8,032 nt of DNA. Source: Chitinispirillales bacterium. Lineage in GTDB: Bacteria; Fibrobacterota; Chitinivibrionia; Chitinivibrionales; Chitinispirillaceae. Below the pieces are notes generated by a model, which had not been told where the DNA came from, made no database searches, and saw only the letters and a program-made list of their open reading frames with translations. The stretch is from positions 1 to 8,032 of the forward strand of contig JAIRUL010000107.1 of the NCBI GenBank assembly GCA_031254445.1. The letters run 5' to 3'. Positions 1 to 5,521 of the stretch are shown here, in pieces. Position numbers and translations under genes: made by a program. The first letter of the stretch is position 1. Each line of letters opens with the position of its first letter.

Positions 1-40
1 GGACGGGACTAATATTCGGGTGATGGAGATAAAGAGGTAA
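1..40 (+). CDS. C-terminal tail of a probable RND periplasmic adaptor (membrane-fusion protein), partial
   Basis: The second reading frame is open from the window edge and reads DGTNIRVMEIKR before a TAA at 38-40; the other two forward frames stop within 20 bases. It ends 36 nt before the RND pump start. Adaptor (HlyD/AcrA-type) genes usually sit directly upstream of RND pump genes, and their last strand often contains a 'DGt.V.V' pattern, so this tail fits. Only twelve residues are visible, so the identity rests mainly on position. It would link the inner-membrane pump to an outer-membrane channel, which is not in this window. Confidence 0.5.
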   Translation, partial: DGTNIRVMEIKR

Positions 41-62
41 TTGATTGAAAACTATTATTAAC

Positions 63-66
63 GGAG
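63..66 (+). promoter_or_regulatory. Shine-Dalgarno site of the RND gene
   Basis: GGAG lies 10 nt before the ATG at 77. The spacing is slightly long because of an A-rich spacer, but no better in-frame start precedes the first membrane helix. Confidence 0.65.
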
Positions 67-76
67 ATAAAAAACC

Positions 77-3000
77 ATGAACTTGCCCAAGCTGTCCGTT
101 ACCCGCCGCGTCACGGTCACGATGCTCATCCTGATCCTGATCCTCTTCGGCGTCATATCGTTTACCAACCTCGGGCTCGACATGATGCCCGACCTTGAGT
201 TCCCTAACCTCACCGTGGCCACGGCTTATCCCGGGGCGGCGGCGGAGGACATCGAGCAGCTCATCACGCGGCCTATCGAGAGCGCAGTGGCAAGTATCAA
301 GGGTATAGATAAGCTGACCTCCACGTCTGCGGAGGGTTTGTCTACCGTCAACGTCAGCTTTGTTTGGGGGACAAACCTCGATGCCGCAGGGCAGGACATA
401 CGCGAGAGCATCAGCCGCATAAAAAACTATTTGCCGACCGGCATTATCGATCCGATGGTGGTCAAGTTCGACTTGTCGCAGATGCCGGTATTGCTCTACG
501 GCGTTACGGGCATGAACAACCCGACGGAGCTGCAAAAGTATTTGGAGGACGTCATCGCCCCGCGCATAGAAAGGCTTGAGGGCGTGGCCTCTATGGCGGT
601 ATTCGGCGGGCCGGTGCGCGAGATAAACGTCTTCCTAAACAAGATGCGCCTAGACCTATACGGCATCGGGCCCGACGCGGTGATGGGCGTGCTCATGGCG
701 GCCAACGTGAACGTGTCGAGCGGGCACGTAACGGCGGGGCACCAGGAGTACCTTGTCCGCACGATGGGCGAGTTCGGCGACATTAACACAATAGCGAACA
801 CCATCATCACAACCGTAAACGGCTCGCCCATACGCATCGGCGACGTCGCGCGGGTTGAGGACACGTACAAGGAGAAGCGCAACTATGTGCGCATGAACGG
901 GAACGACGGCGTTGTCTTCATGGTGACCAAGCAGAGCGGTTCGAACACGCTCTCCACGGTCAACGAGGTCAAAGGGCTCATCACGGAGCTGCTCCCCTCC
1001 ATGCCGGCCAACATCAAATTCGTTCCTATACTAGACCAGGGCGAGATGGTGGAGCGCGTAACGACCAACACCGCGAAGTCGGCGGTGCTCGGCGCGATTA
1101 TCGCAGTCGTCATACTGTGGTTCTTTTTGCGCAACTGGCGGCCCACGTTCACAATCGCGCTCGCGATACCGACCTCCATCATCACCACGTTCATCGGGAT
1201 GCACGCGCTGGGGTACACGCTCAACGTGATAACCATCGGGGGGTTCGCGCTCGCCGTGGGGCTTCTGATTGACAATGCGGTAGTGGTTATCGAAAATATC
1301 TATCGGCACCTTGAGGGGGGGAAGCACAGGAAGGACGCCTCCATCGACGGGACTACCGAGGTGGGGCTGGCTATTACCGCTTCTACGCTCACGACCATAG
1401 CGGTGTTCGTACCGCTCGCGCTCGCGGGCGGGTTCGCGGGGAAGATCGCGCAGCCTTTGGCGCTTACGGTTTGCGCGGGGCTTGCGGCGTCGCTATTAGT
1501 GGCGCTTACTATTGTGCCGATGCTTGCGTCTGTTTTCTTTAAGAAGAGGAAGGGCGCTAAGGGCGGCGCGGGTGTCAATGCTAATAGCAGCGCAGGCGTC
1601 AATACTGCCCATCCCGTTTCCGTGCCTGCTGTCGCTGACGACACATTTGCCAAGGAGGCGCACGGGGGGCGGCTGTTTCTGGCGTTTCAGCATAGCTACG
1701 AGAAGGCGCTGGGGTGGGTTCTGTGCCACCGGTTTATCGTCATCTTCTGCACGCTTGTAATCTTCGCGCTCTCAATTTTCGCAATGAGCAAGGTCGGAGG
1801 CGAGTTCATGGCCGAGTCGGACAACGGCATGGGCACGGTCAAGATCAAGATGCCGGTAGGCACGAACCTTGAGGAGACCAACCGCCTTATAACCACGATA
1901 GAGGAGCGTATACTCTCCGTGCCGGAGGCAATGAGCGTCGTCTCCCTAATCGGGCGCTTAAGCGAGGAGGGGGCGGGCGGCATGGACGCGGATGTCAACG
2001 AGGCCACCATCTTCTACAAGCTCAAGCCGTTTAAGGAGCGCGCGCGCTCCACAAAGCAAGTGACCGACGAGTTCCGCCGCGCCATCCCGGAGCTGTACGA
2101 CGTGGTGGTAGATTTTTCCTCCGGCGGCATGATGGGCGCCAACTCGAACCCCATCGAGCTCAAATTCTTCGGCAACGACTTAGATGTCCTCAAGGCCTAC
2201 GCCGACAGCGCCAAGGCGATGATGGACAAGATGGAGGGGCTAAACGACGTGATAGTCTCCATGCGCGAGGGCAAGCCGGAGCTGCGCATCATCCCCGACC
2301 GCGACAAGACCTCTATGATGGGGCTGACCATGGCAGAAATCGGCAACGGCATAAAATACGCGAACCTAGGGCAGGTCGTTACGCGCTACCGCGAGGCCGG
2401 CGAGGAGTACGACGTGCGCATTAGGCTTGACGAAAGCGACCGCTCCACGCGCGACAAGGTAACCGGCATCCCCGTTATCTCCCGCGCCGGCGTGGTCACG
2501 CAGGTCGTCAACCTCGGCGACATCCAGTACGAGCGCGGCCCCATCTCCATTTACCGCGAGAACCGCGTCCGCTGCGTCTCGGTCGCCGCCAAGACCGACA
2601 GCCGCGACATCCAAGGCGAAATGGCCAAGGTGCAGGCCGCGCTGAGCGACATGGAGGCATCCCTCCCCAACGGCTACTTCATAGAGTACGGCGGCTCCTT
2701 CGAGGACATGCAGGACACGTTCAAAGACCTAGTGCTGGCGCTGCTCATAGCCGTTGTGCTGATGTACATGATAATGGCCGCGCAGTTCGAGAGCTTCTCG
2801 CAGCCGATAATCATCCTGCTCACCGTGCCGCTCGCGTTCATCGGCGTGGCGATAGGCCTCCTAGTGATGGGCCACCCGCTCTCGGTGGTCGCGTTTATCG
2901 GCATAATAATACTTGTGGGGATAGTGATCAACAACGGCATCGTGATGATAACGTTCATAAACCAGCTCCGCGCCGAGGGCTGCTCCATGCGCGACGCCCT

Positions 3001-3283
3001 CATAAAGGCGCCAAGCGTCCGCCTGCGCCCCATACTCATAACCTCGATAACGACAATCATCGGCATCCTGCCGATGGCGCTCGCGACGGGCCAGGGTTCG
3101 GAGATGCAGAGCCCCTTGGGCACGGTGGTGGCGTTCGGGCTCACGTCGTCCACATTCCTAACGCTCTTCGTGGTGCCCGTCTTCTACAGCATAGTAGACG
3201 GCATATCCCACGGAATCACCGGGCTCCTGAAGCGCGTGCTGCTTGGCGAGGCGCATGGGGAGAGGGAGCGGTTGAATGCGTAG
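77..3283 (+). CDS. RND-family efflux transporter, HAE1/AcrB type, inner-membrane pump
   Basis: This 1068-residue protein is a proton-driven exporter of drugs or other hydrophobic compounds and would work as a trimer with an adaptor and an outer-membrane channel. The length matches the family (about 1000-1070). It has the expected 12 membrane segments: TM1 about 11-31, TM2-TM6 about 335-488, TM7 about 553-571, TM8-TM12 about 885-1040, with two large periplasmic loops between TM1/TM2 and TM7/TM8. The family opening 'PDLEFPNLTVATAYPGA' follows TM1. TM4 reads GLLIDNAVVVIEN and TM11 RLRPILITS. By alignment to AcrB from memory, D399 matches D407, R982 matches R971 and T989 matches T978, but N400 replaces D408 and N952 replaces K940. 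A linker at about 489-530 is rich in Gly, Ala, Asn and Ser. GGAG at 63-66, 10 nt upstream, supports this start. It probably forms an operon with the adaptor tail upstream. Substrate cannot be read from sequence. Confidence 0.95.
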   Translation: MNLPKLSVTRRVTVTMLILILILFGVISFTNLGLDMMPDLEFPNLTVATAYPGAAAEDIEQLITRPIESAVASIKGIDKLTSTSAEGLSTVNVSFVWGTNLDAAGQDIRESISRIKNYLPTGIIDPMVVKFDLSQMPVLLYGVTGMNNPTELQKYLEDVIAPRIERLEGVASMAVFGGPVREINVFLNKMRLDLYGIGPDAVMGVLMAANVNVSSGHVTAGHQEYLVRTMGEFGDINTIANTIITTVNGSPIRIGDVARVEDTYKEKRNYVRMNGNDGVVFMVTKQSGSNTLSTVNEVKGLITELLPSMPANIKFVPILDQGEMVERVTTNTAKSAVLGAIIAVVILWFFLRNWRPTFTIALAIPTSIITTFIGMHALGYTLNVITIGGFALAVGLLIDNAVVVIENIYRHLEGGKHRKDASIDGTTEVGLAITASTLTTIAVFVPLALAGGFAGKIAQPLALTVCAGLAASLLVALTIVPMLASVFFKKRKGAKGGAGVNANSSAGVNTAHPVSVPAVADDTFAKEAHGGRLFLAFQHSYEKALGWVLCHRFIVIFCTLVIFALSIFAMSKVGGEFMAESDNGMGTVKIKMPVGTNLEETNRLITTIEERILSVPEAMSVVSLIGRLSEEGAGGMDADVNEATIFYKLKPFKERARSTKQVTDEFRRAIPELYDVVVDFSSGGMMGANSNPIELKFFGNDLDVLKAYADSAKAMMDKMEGLNDVIVSMREGKPELRIIPDRDKTSMMGLTMAEIGNGIKYANLGQVVTRYREAGEEYDVRIRLDESDRSTRDKVTGIPVISRAGVVTQVVNLGDIQYERGPISIYRENRVRCVSVAAKTDSRDIQGEMAKVQAALSDMEASLPNGYFIEYGGSFEDMQDTFKDLVLALLIAVVLMYMIMAAQFESFSQPIIILLTVPLAFIGVAIGLLVMGHPLSVVAFIGIIILVGIVINNGIVMITFINQLRAEGCSMRDALIKAPSVRLRPILITSITTIIGILPMALATGQGSEMQSPLGTVVAFGLTSSTFLTLFVVPVFYSIVDGISHGITGLLKRVLLGEAHGERERLNA

Positions 3284-3291
3284 AGGCGGCT

Positions 3292-3337
3292 GGGGCGGTG
3301 TCGATAAAAAATAAAACTTACCTATTGACACCGCCCC
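3292..3337. repeat. 11-bp perfect inverted repeat; terminator-like stem without T-tract, overlapping the tRNA promoter
   Basis: GGGGCGGTGTC (3292-3302) and GACACCGCCCC (3327-3337) are exact reverse complements around a 24-nt A+T-rich loop. It begins 8 nt after the RND stop codon, so it could end or stabilise the pump transcript. Neither side has a run of T, so it is not a standard intrinsic terminator. The right arm includes most of the TTGACA -35 box used by the downstream tRNA promoter, so it could instead be an operator-like site. The repeat is seen directly; either role is inference. Confidence 0.6.
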
Positions 3338-3354
3338 CTCCCGTAACGTATATT
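3325..3354 (+). promoter_or_regulatory. sigma-70-type promoter for tRNA-Met and tilS
   Basis: A perfect -35 box TTGACA (3325-3330) is followed after 18 bp by TATATT (3349-3354, five of six consensus bases). Transcription would start near 3361, giving a 5' leader of about 7 nt before the mature tRNA at 3368, which is reasonable for RNase P processing. An alternative -10, TATTAT at 3351-3356, would need a 20-bp spacer. This is the best promoter match I found in the window. Confidence 0.7.
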
Positions 3355-3367
3355 ATATATAGATTTC

Positions 3368-3441
3368 GGCAGCGTAGCTCAGTCGGTTAGAGCAGTGGAA
3401 TCATAATCCACGTGTCGGGGGTTCAATTCCCTCCGCTGCTA
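3368..3441 (+). tRNA. tRNA with CAT anticodon, most likely elongator tRNA-Met
   Basis: A full cloverleaf folds. The acceptor stem GGCAGCG/CGCTGCT has a G1-U72 wobble. The D stem is GCTC/GAGC, the anticodon stem GTGGA/TCCAC around loop ATCATAA (anticodon CAT), the variable loop is 5 nt, the T stem GGGGG/CCCTC has loop TTCAATT, and the discriminator is A (3441). CCA is not encoded; TTTCCC follows. It is not initiator tRNA: position 1 pairs with 72, and the anticodon stem lacks the three G-C pairs. CAT also occurs in tRNA-Ile2, whose C34 is converted to lysidine by TilS, the enzyme encoded next door. The G1-U72 pair and overall sequence resemble elongator tRNA-Met of other bacteria as I remember them, so Met is preferred; Ile2 is not fully excluded. 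Confidence 0.92.
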
Positions 3442-3457
3442 TTTCCCTTGCCGCGCC

Positions 3458-4432
3458 ATGTCCACAATTCTTGAAGAACTAACCGGTTTTTTCAAATCGA
3501 TAGGCGCGTCCCCCTCCGCGCGGGTTTCCGTATTGGCCGGCGTCAGCGGCGGCGCGGATTCTGTGGCGTTAGCCCGCATTTTGCATCTCTACAGCGATAA
3601 TCTCGGGATAGGCGAATTAGCGGTGGCGCACGTGAACCACGGGTTGCGCGGCGCGGAGTCGGACGGGGACGAGGCGTTTGCGCGCGGCGTAGCGGGGGAG
3701 CTAGGGGCAGAGTTTTTTTGCGTCAGGCTGGACGCGGCGGGGGCGGAATTATCGGAGAACTTGGAATCTTGGGCAAGGGACGAGCGGTATAAGTTTTTCC
3801 ATAGGGTAAAATCCGGGCGCGGTTTCGGTTACATCGCCACGGCCCACACGGCGAGCGATCAAGCCGAGACGCTGCTTATGCGCATGGCGCGCGGCGCCGG
3901 CGTTCGCGGCCTGCGCGGGGTGCTGCCGGTTCGCGGGGACGGCGTGATAAGGCCGTTTATCGGCGTAGAGCGGCGCCAAATAGAGGAGTGGCTCGGCGAA
4001 AACGGGTACGCCTACCGCACCGATTCGTCAAACGCCGACAAGCGCTTTCGCCGCAATTTCATCCGCTCCGAGGTCATCCCGAGGCTCTTAGAGCTCGATC
4101 CCGCCGCCGTACGCAACATAGCCGCCTGCGCCGAGAGCGCCGCGCTAGCCTGGGCCGCCGTAGAGGAGCGCGCGGGCGCGTGGATCGGCAAGTACGCGCT
4201 AAGGGTTAGTTCCGGGATATTCCACATAGAGAAAGCGGGTTTGTCCGACCCCGCCGCTAGGGACGCGCTATTGCTCCTGTTTGGCAGCCACGGCATCCAG
4301 CCTACCCGTCTCCACATAGAGCGTGTAATGGGCGCCGAACGGCTGGCATCGGGAGAACACCTGCTGCCCGGCGGCTGGAAGTTTTATCCGAGGGAGGATC
4401 GGGTATGCTTTGTGAAAGGCAATGAACAATGA
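3458..4432 (+). CDS. tilS: tRNA(Ile)-lysidine synthetase, short form
   Basis: TilS uses ATP and lysine to convert C34 of tRNA-Ile2 (CAU) to lysidine, so that the tRNA reads AUA and is charged with isoleucine; the enzyme is cytosolic and essential in most bacteria. The 324-residue product shows the N-type ATP-pyrophosphatase P-loop SGGADS at 30-35, AHVNHGLRG at 57-64, ARDERYKFF at 106-114, the long signature IATAHTASDQAETLLMRMARG at about 126-146, VIRPF at 163-167, and DSSNADKRFRRNFIRSEVIP at 189-208. The length fits the short TilS form (like Aquifex) rather than the roughly 430-residue E. coli form with extra C-terminal domains. The ATG at 3458 is the only Met before the P-loop. It lies 16 nt after the tRNA with no Shine-Dalgarno match, so translation may start on a very short leader. 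It is probably cotranscribed with the tRNA. Confidence 0.95.
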   Translation: MSTILEELTGFFKSIGASPSARVSVLAGVSGGADSVALARILHLYSDNLGIGELAVAHVNHGLRGAESDGDEAFARGVAGELGAEFFCVRLDAAGAELSENLESWARDERYKFFHRVKSGRGFGYIATAHTASDQAETLLMRMARGAGVRGLRGVLPVRGDGVIRPFIGVERRQIEEWLGENGYAYRTDSSNADKRFRRNFIRSEVIPRLLELDPAAVRNIAACAESAALAWAAVEERAGAWIGKYALRVSSGIFHIEKAGLSDPAARDALLLLFGSHGIQPTRLHIERVMGAERLASGEHLLPGGWKFYPREDRVCFVKGNEQ

Positions 4433-4460
4433 ACGCATCCCCATCTTTTGACGTTCATTG
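4427..4460. repeat. 9-bp inverted repeat spanning the tilS stop codon
   Basis: CAATGAACG (4427-4435, containing the tilS TGA) and CGTTCATTG (4452-4460) are exact reverse complements around a 16-nt loop. The stem is fairly A+T-rich and is followed on the plus strand by CATATT and an A-run rather than T, so a terminator role for tilS is weak. It may protect the 3' end. Confidence 0.4.
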
Positions 4461-4463
4461 CAT

Positions 4464-4522
4464 ATTAAAAAAAGGGCGGGCGCGGCCTCGCGCAGAACCG
4501 ATCGCGCTGTTCGTGTCCGCCC
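4464..4522 (-). terminator. Intrinsic terminator of the Rrf2-family gene
   Basis: On the minus strand, GGGCGGACACG (4522-4512) pairs with CGCGCCCGCCC (4484-4474) over 11 bp, including two G-U pairs. Seven T follow immediately, with a further T-rich stretch, to about 4464. The hairpin begins 24 nt after the regulator's stop codon at 4546-4548. On the plus strand the A-run precedes the stem and the bases after it are C-rich, so it should act mainly leftward. Confidence 0.75.
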
Positions 4523-4545
4523 CCTCCGGCATTCCCCCATTCCCC

Positions 4546-4974
4546 CTATTTTCCTTTTTTACCCCCCGGCTTGTTCTTGATCAGGCTCTGCAACGTGGCG
4601 GAATCGACGTATTTGTCAATTGCGTCGTGCAATCCCCTCCAAAACGCTATGGTCGGGCAGAAGTCCACCCTATTGCAGCCGAAGTCGGGGTCGGCGAGAC
4701 AGGCCACGGGCGCGAGCGTCCCCTCCGCCACGCGTAAGATTTCGCCTACCGTGTACTCCCTCGGCGTTTTGACCAGTGTGTACCCGCCCTGCGAGCCCCG
4801 CCCGCTACGCAGAAGCCCGGCCTTAGTCAGCTGCGAGACGATCTGCTCCAAGTATTTGACCGAGACCGCCTGCCGCCGCGACACGTCCTTAATCGGCACA
4901 AAGCCAACGCCGCAATGCTCAGCAATGTCGATCATCATTCTAAGCGCGTACCTACCTCTCGACGAAATTGTCAT
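4546..4974 (-). CDS. Rrf2-family transcriptional regulator with a three-cysteine cluster (IscR-like)
   Basis: The 142-residue protein opens with the Rrf2 signature MTISSRGRYALRMMIDIAEH and carries an N-terminal winged helix-turn-helix: about residues 25-50 for the helices and the wing GRGSQGGY at 58-65. C92, C100 and C106 lie in the dimerisation/ligand region, where IscR holds its [2Fe-2S] cluster with three cysteines and a histidine; the spacing here (8 and 6) differs from IscR (6 and 6), and H116 is a possible fourth ligand. An in-frame ATG 30 codons upstream (5062-5064) was rejected: its extra residues are unlike the family, whereas the chosen ATG has AAAGGAG at 7 nt. Rrf2 proteins sense Fe-S, NO, redox or cysteine status. 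Its targets are unknown, and no isc, suf or cys genes are in view. It converges with tilS and faces the repeat spacer. Confidence 0.9.
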   Translation of the reverse strand: MTISSRGRYALRMMIDIAEHCGVGFVPIKDVSRRQAVSVKYLEQIVSQLTKAGLLRSGRGSQGGYTLVKTPREYTVGEILRVAEGTLAPVACLADPDFGCNRVDFCPTIAFWRGLHDAIDKYVDSATLQSLIKNKPGGKKGK

Positions 4975-4981
4975 TTTGACA

Positions 4982-4988
4982 CTCCTTT
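4982..4988 (-). promoter_or_regulatory. Shine-Dalgarno site that sets the Rrf2-family start
   Basis: Read on the minus strand, AAAGGAG lies 7 nt before the ATG at 4974. This near-ideal site decides between this start and the upstream in-frame ATG at 5064. Confidence 0.85.
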
Positions 4989-5178
4989 CTGATAGTTTCA
5001 ATGGCAATTTAGATAAAAGTAAACAGTTTTCTATAGTATTTTTAGTACCCAAAGGCAGTAACACTGTATGCTGCCATAGATTATACGTCTATGTACTGGC
5101 AATTATTATCATAGGATTGTTGATGCCGTAATTTCAACACAGTATTTTTATAGGAATTGACTAGTAATAAAAGTAGCC
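4989..5178. other. A+T-rich spacer upstream of the Rrf2-family gene
   Basis: This stretch should hold the promoter and any autoregulatory operator of the Rrf2-family gene. On the minus strand a TACTAT at about 5030-5035 is a possible -10, but its -35 partner (TTACTG, 17 bp upstream) is poor, so no promoter is called. I found no convincing coding sequence, tRNA or strong palindrome here. The whole gene-free interval is 4975-5514; its right part is described in the repeat entries. Confidence 0.5.
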
Positions 5179-5214
5179 GTTGACGTTGACGTTGACGTTG
5201 CTGTTGACGTTGAT
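5179..5214. repeat. Hexanucleotide tandem repeat, six units of GTTGAC
   Basis: Six consecutive 6-bp units begin at 5179. Four are exactly GTTGAC; the fourth is GTTGCT and the last is GTTGAT. On the minus strand the unit is GTCAAC. It lies in non-coding DNA upstream of the Rrf2-family gene. The unit is related to the AAAGTC/AAAATC hexamers found elsewhere in the window. Confidence 0.9.
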
Positions 5215-5217
5215 TTT

Positions 5218-5247
5218 AAATCAAAATCTTTAAAATCAAAATCTTTA
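5218..5247. repeat. 15-bp tandem duplication, A+T-rich
   Basis: AAATCAAAATCTTTA occurs twice back to back (5218-5232 and 5233-5247) with no mismatch, 3 bp after the GTTGAC array. Each copy contains the ATCAAA core shared with the other hexamer arrays. Confidence 0.85.
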
Positions 5248-5260
5248 AATTCTTTTGGGG

Positions 5261-5277
5261 ACGGGGCTCTGCCCCGT
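5261..5277. repeat. Palindrome 1 of spacer cluster, 7-bp stem
   Basis: ACGGGGC (5261-5267) and GCCCCGT (5271-5277) pair perfectly around the 3-nt loop TCT. No T-tract follows on either strand. It is the first of six short palindromes in 5261-5521. Confidence 0.8.
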
Positions 5278-5308
5278 AACGCCCCGATATTATAGCCCCC
5301 CTTTCAAT

Positions 5309-5336
5309 GCCCCCCCAAAAAAAGAAGCGGGGGGGC
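5309..5336. repeat. Palindrome 2 of spacer cluster, 8-bp C/G-run stem
   Basis: G plus seven C (5309-5316) pairs with seven G plus C (5329-5336) around a 12-nt A-rich loop. The homopolymer runs should be prone to length variation. Confidence 0.75.
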
Positions 5337-5351
5337 GCTGTTTGAAAACAT

Positions 5352-5368
5352 GCGCCCCTACGGGGCGC
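5352..5368. repeat. Palindrome 3 of spacer cluster, 7-bp stem
   Basis: GCGCCCC (5352-5358) and GGGGCGC (5362-5368) pair perfectly around the 3-nt loop TAC. There is no T-tract on either side. Confidence 0.8.
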
Positions 5369-5394
5369 GGCGGGTCAAAGGCGGCTGGATACCG

Positions 5395-5418
5395 GACTTT
5401 GACTTTGATTTTGACTTT
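5395..5418. repeat. Hexanucleotide tandem repeat, four units of GACTTT
   Basis: Four consecutive 6-bp units: GACTTT, GACTTT, GATTTT, GACTTT. On the minus strand the units read AAAGTC/AAAATC, the same hexamers as the array after the kinase gene at 5937-5966. It directly abuts palindrome 4. Confidence 0.9.
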
Positions 5419-5442
5419 GTGTGGCGGCTTTAGCCGCCACAC
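5419..5442. repeat. Palindrome 4 of spacer cluster, 11-bp stem
   Basis: GTGTGGCGGCT (5419-5429) and AGCCGCCACAC (5432-5442) are exact reverse complements separated by only TT, so the RNA would close with a 4-nt loop on a 10-bp stem. It is the strongest hairpin in the spacer but has no T-tract on either strand. Confidence 0.85.
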
Positions 5443-5447
5443 GTTAT

Positions 5448-5462
5448 GAAGCCGTAGGCTTC
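5448..5462. repeat. Palindrome 5 of spacer cluster, 6-bp stem
   Basis: GAAGCC (5448-5453) and GGCTTC (5457-5462) pair around the 3-nt loop GTA. It lies 5 bp from palindrome 4. Confidence 0.7.
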
Positions 5463-5496
5463 GTCTGAAAAAGATTTTAAAGAATTTGACTTTTAA

Positions 5497-5521
5497 AGCC
5501 TTCGGCCTATGGCCTCAGGCT
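5497..5521 (-). terminator. Palindrome 6: hairpin across the stop codon of the STAS-like gene, possible operon terminator
   Basis: On the minus strand AGCCT-GA-GGCC-ATA-GGCC-GA-AGGCT folds into a 9-bp stem interrupted by facing GA/GA mismatches, which can form stable tandem sheared G-A pairs. It is followed only by TTAAAA, a poor T-tract. The gene's TGA (5515-5517) sits inside the stem. It could end or protect the kinase operon transcript; it is also the last member of the palindrome cluster. Confidence 0.5.

Noticed and set aside
3368..3441. Initiator tRNA-fMet
   Set aside because: Positions 1 and 72 pair (G-U) rather than mismatch, and the anticodon stem lacks the three consecutive G-C pairs typical of initiators.
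4975..5064. N-terminal extension of the Rrf2-family protein from an upstream in-frame ATG
   Set aside because: The 30 added residues do not resemble the family, and the internal ATG at 4974 has AAAGGAG at ideal spacing followed by the canonical Rrf2 opening.
4571..5131. 186-residue open frame on the plus strand
   Set aside because: It lies antisense to the well-supported Rrf2-family gene and its upstream region, shows no recognisable motif, and has no good ribosome site. It is a shadow of a G+C-rich gene.
5179..5214. Array of overlapping -35 boxes (TTGAC)
   Set aside because: The hexamers contain TTGAC, but I found no -10-like sequence at 16-19 bp downstream of any unit.
5179..5418. CRISPR array
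   Set aside because: The units are 6 or 15 bp, directly contiguous and without spacers, and no cas genes are visible.
5255..5449. 64-residue open frame on the plus strand in the spacer
   Set aside because: It is a translation through palindromes and the GACTTT array (for example TLTLILTL), with no protein-like pattern.
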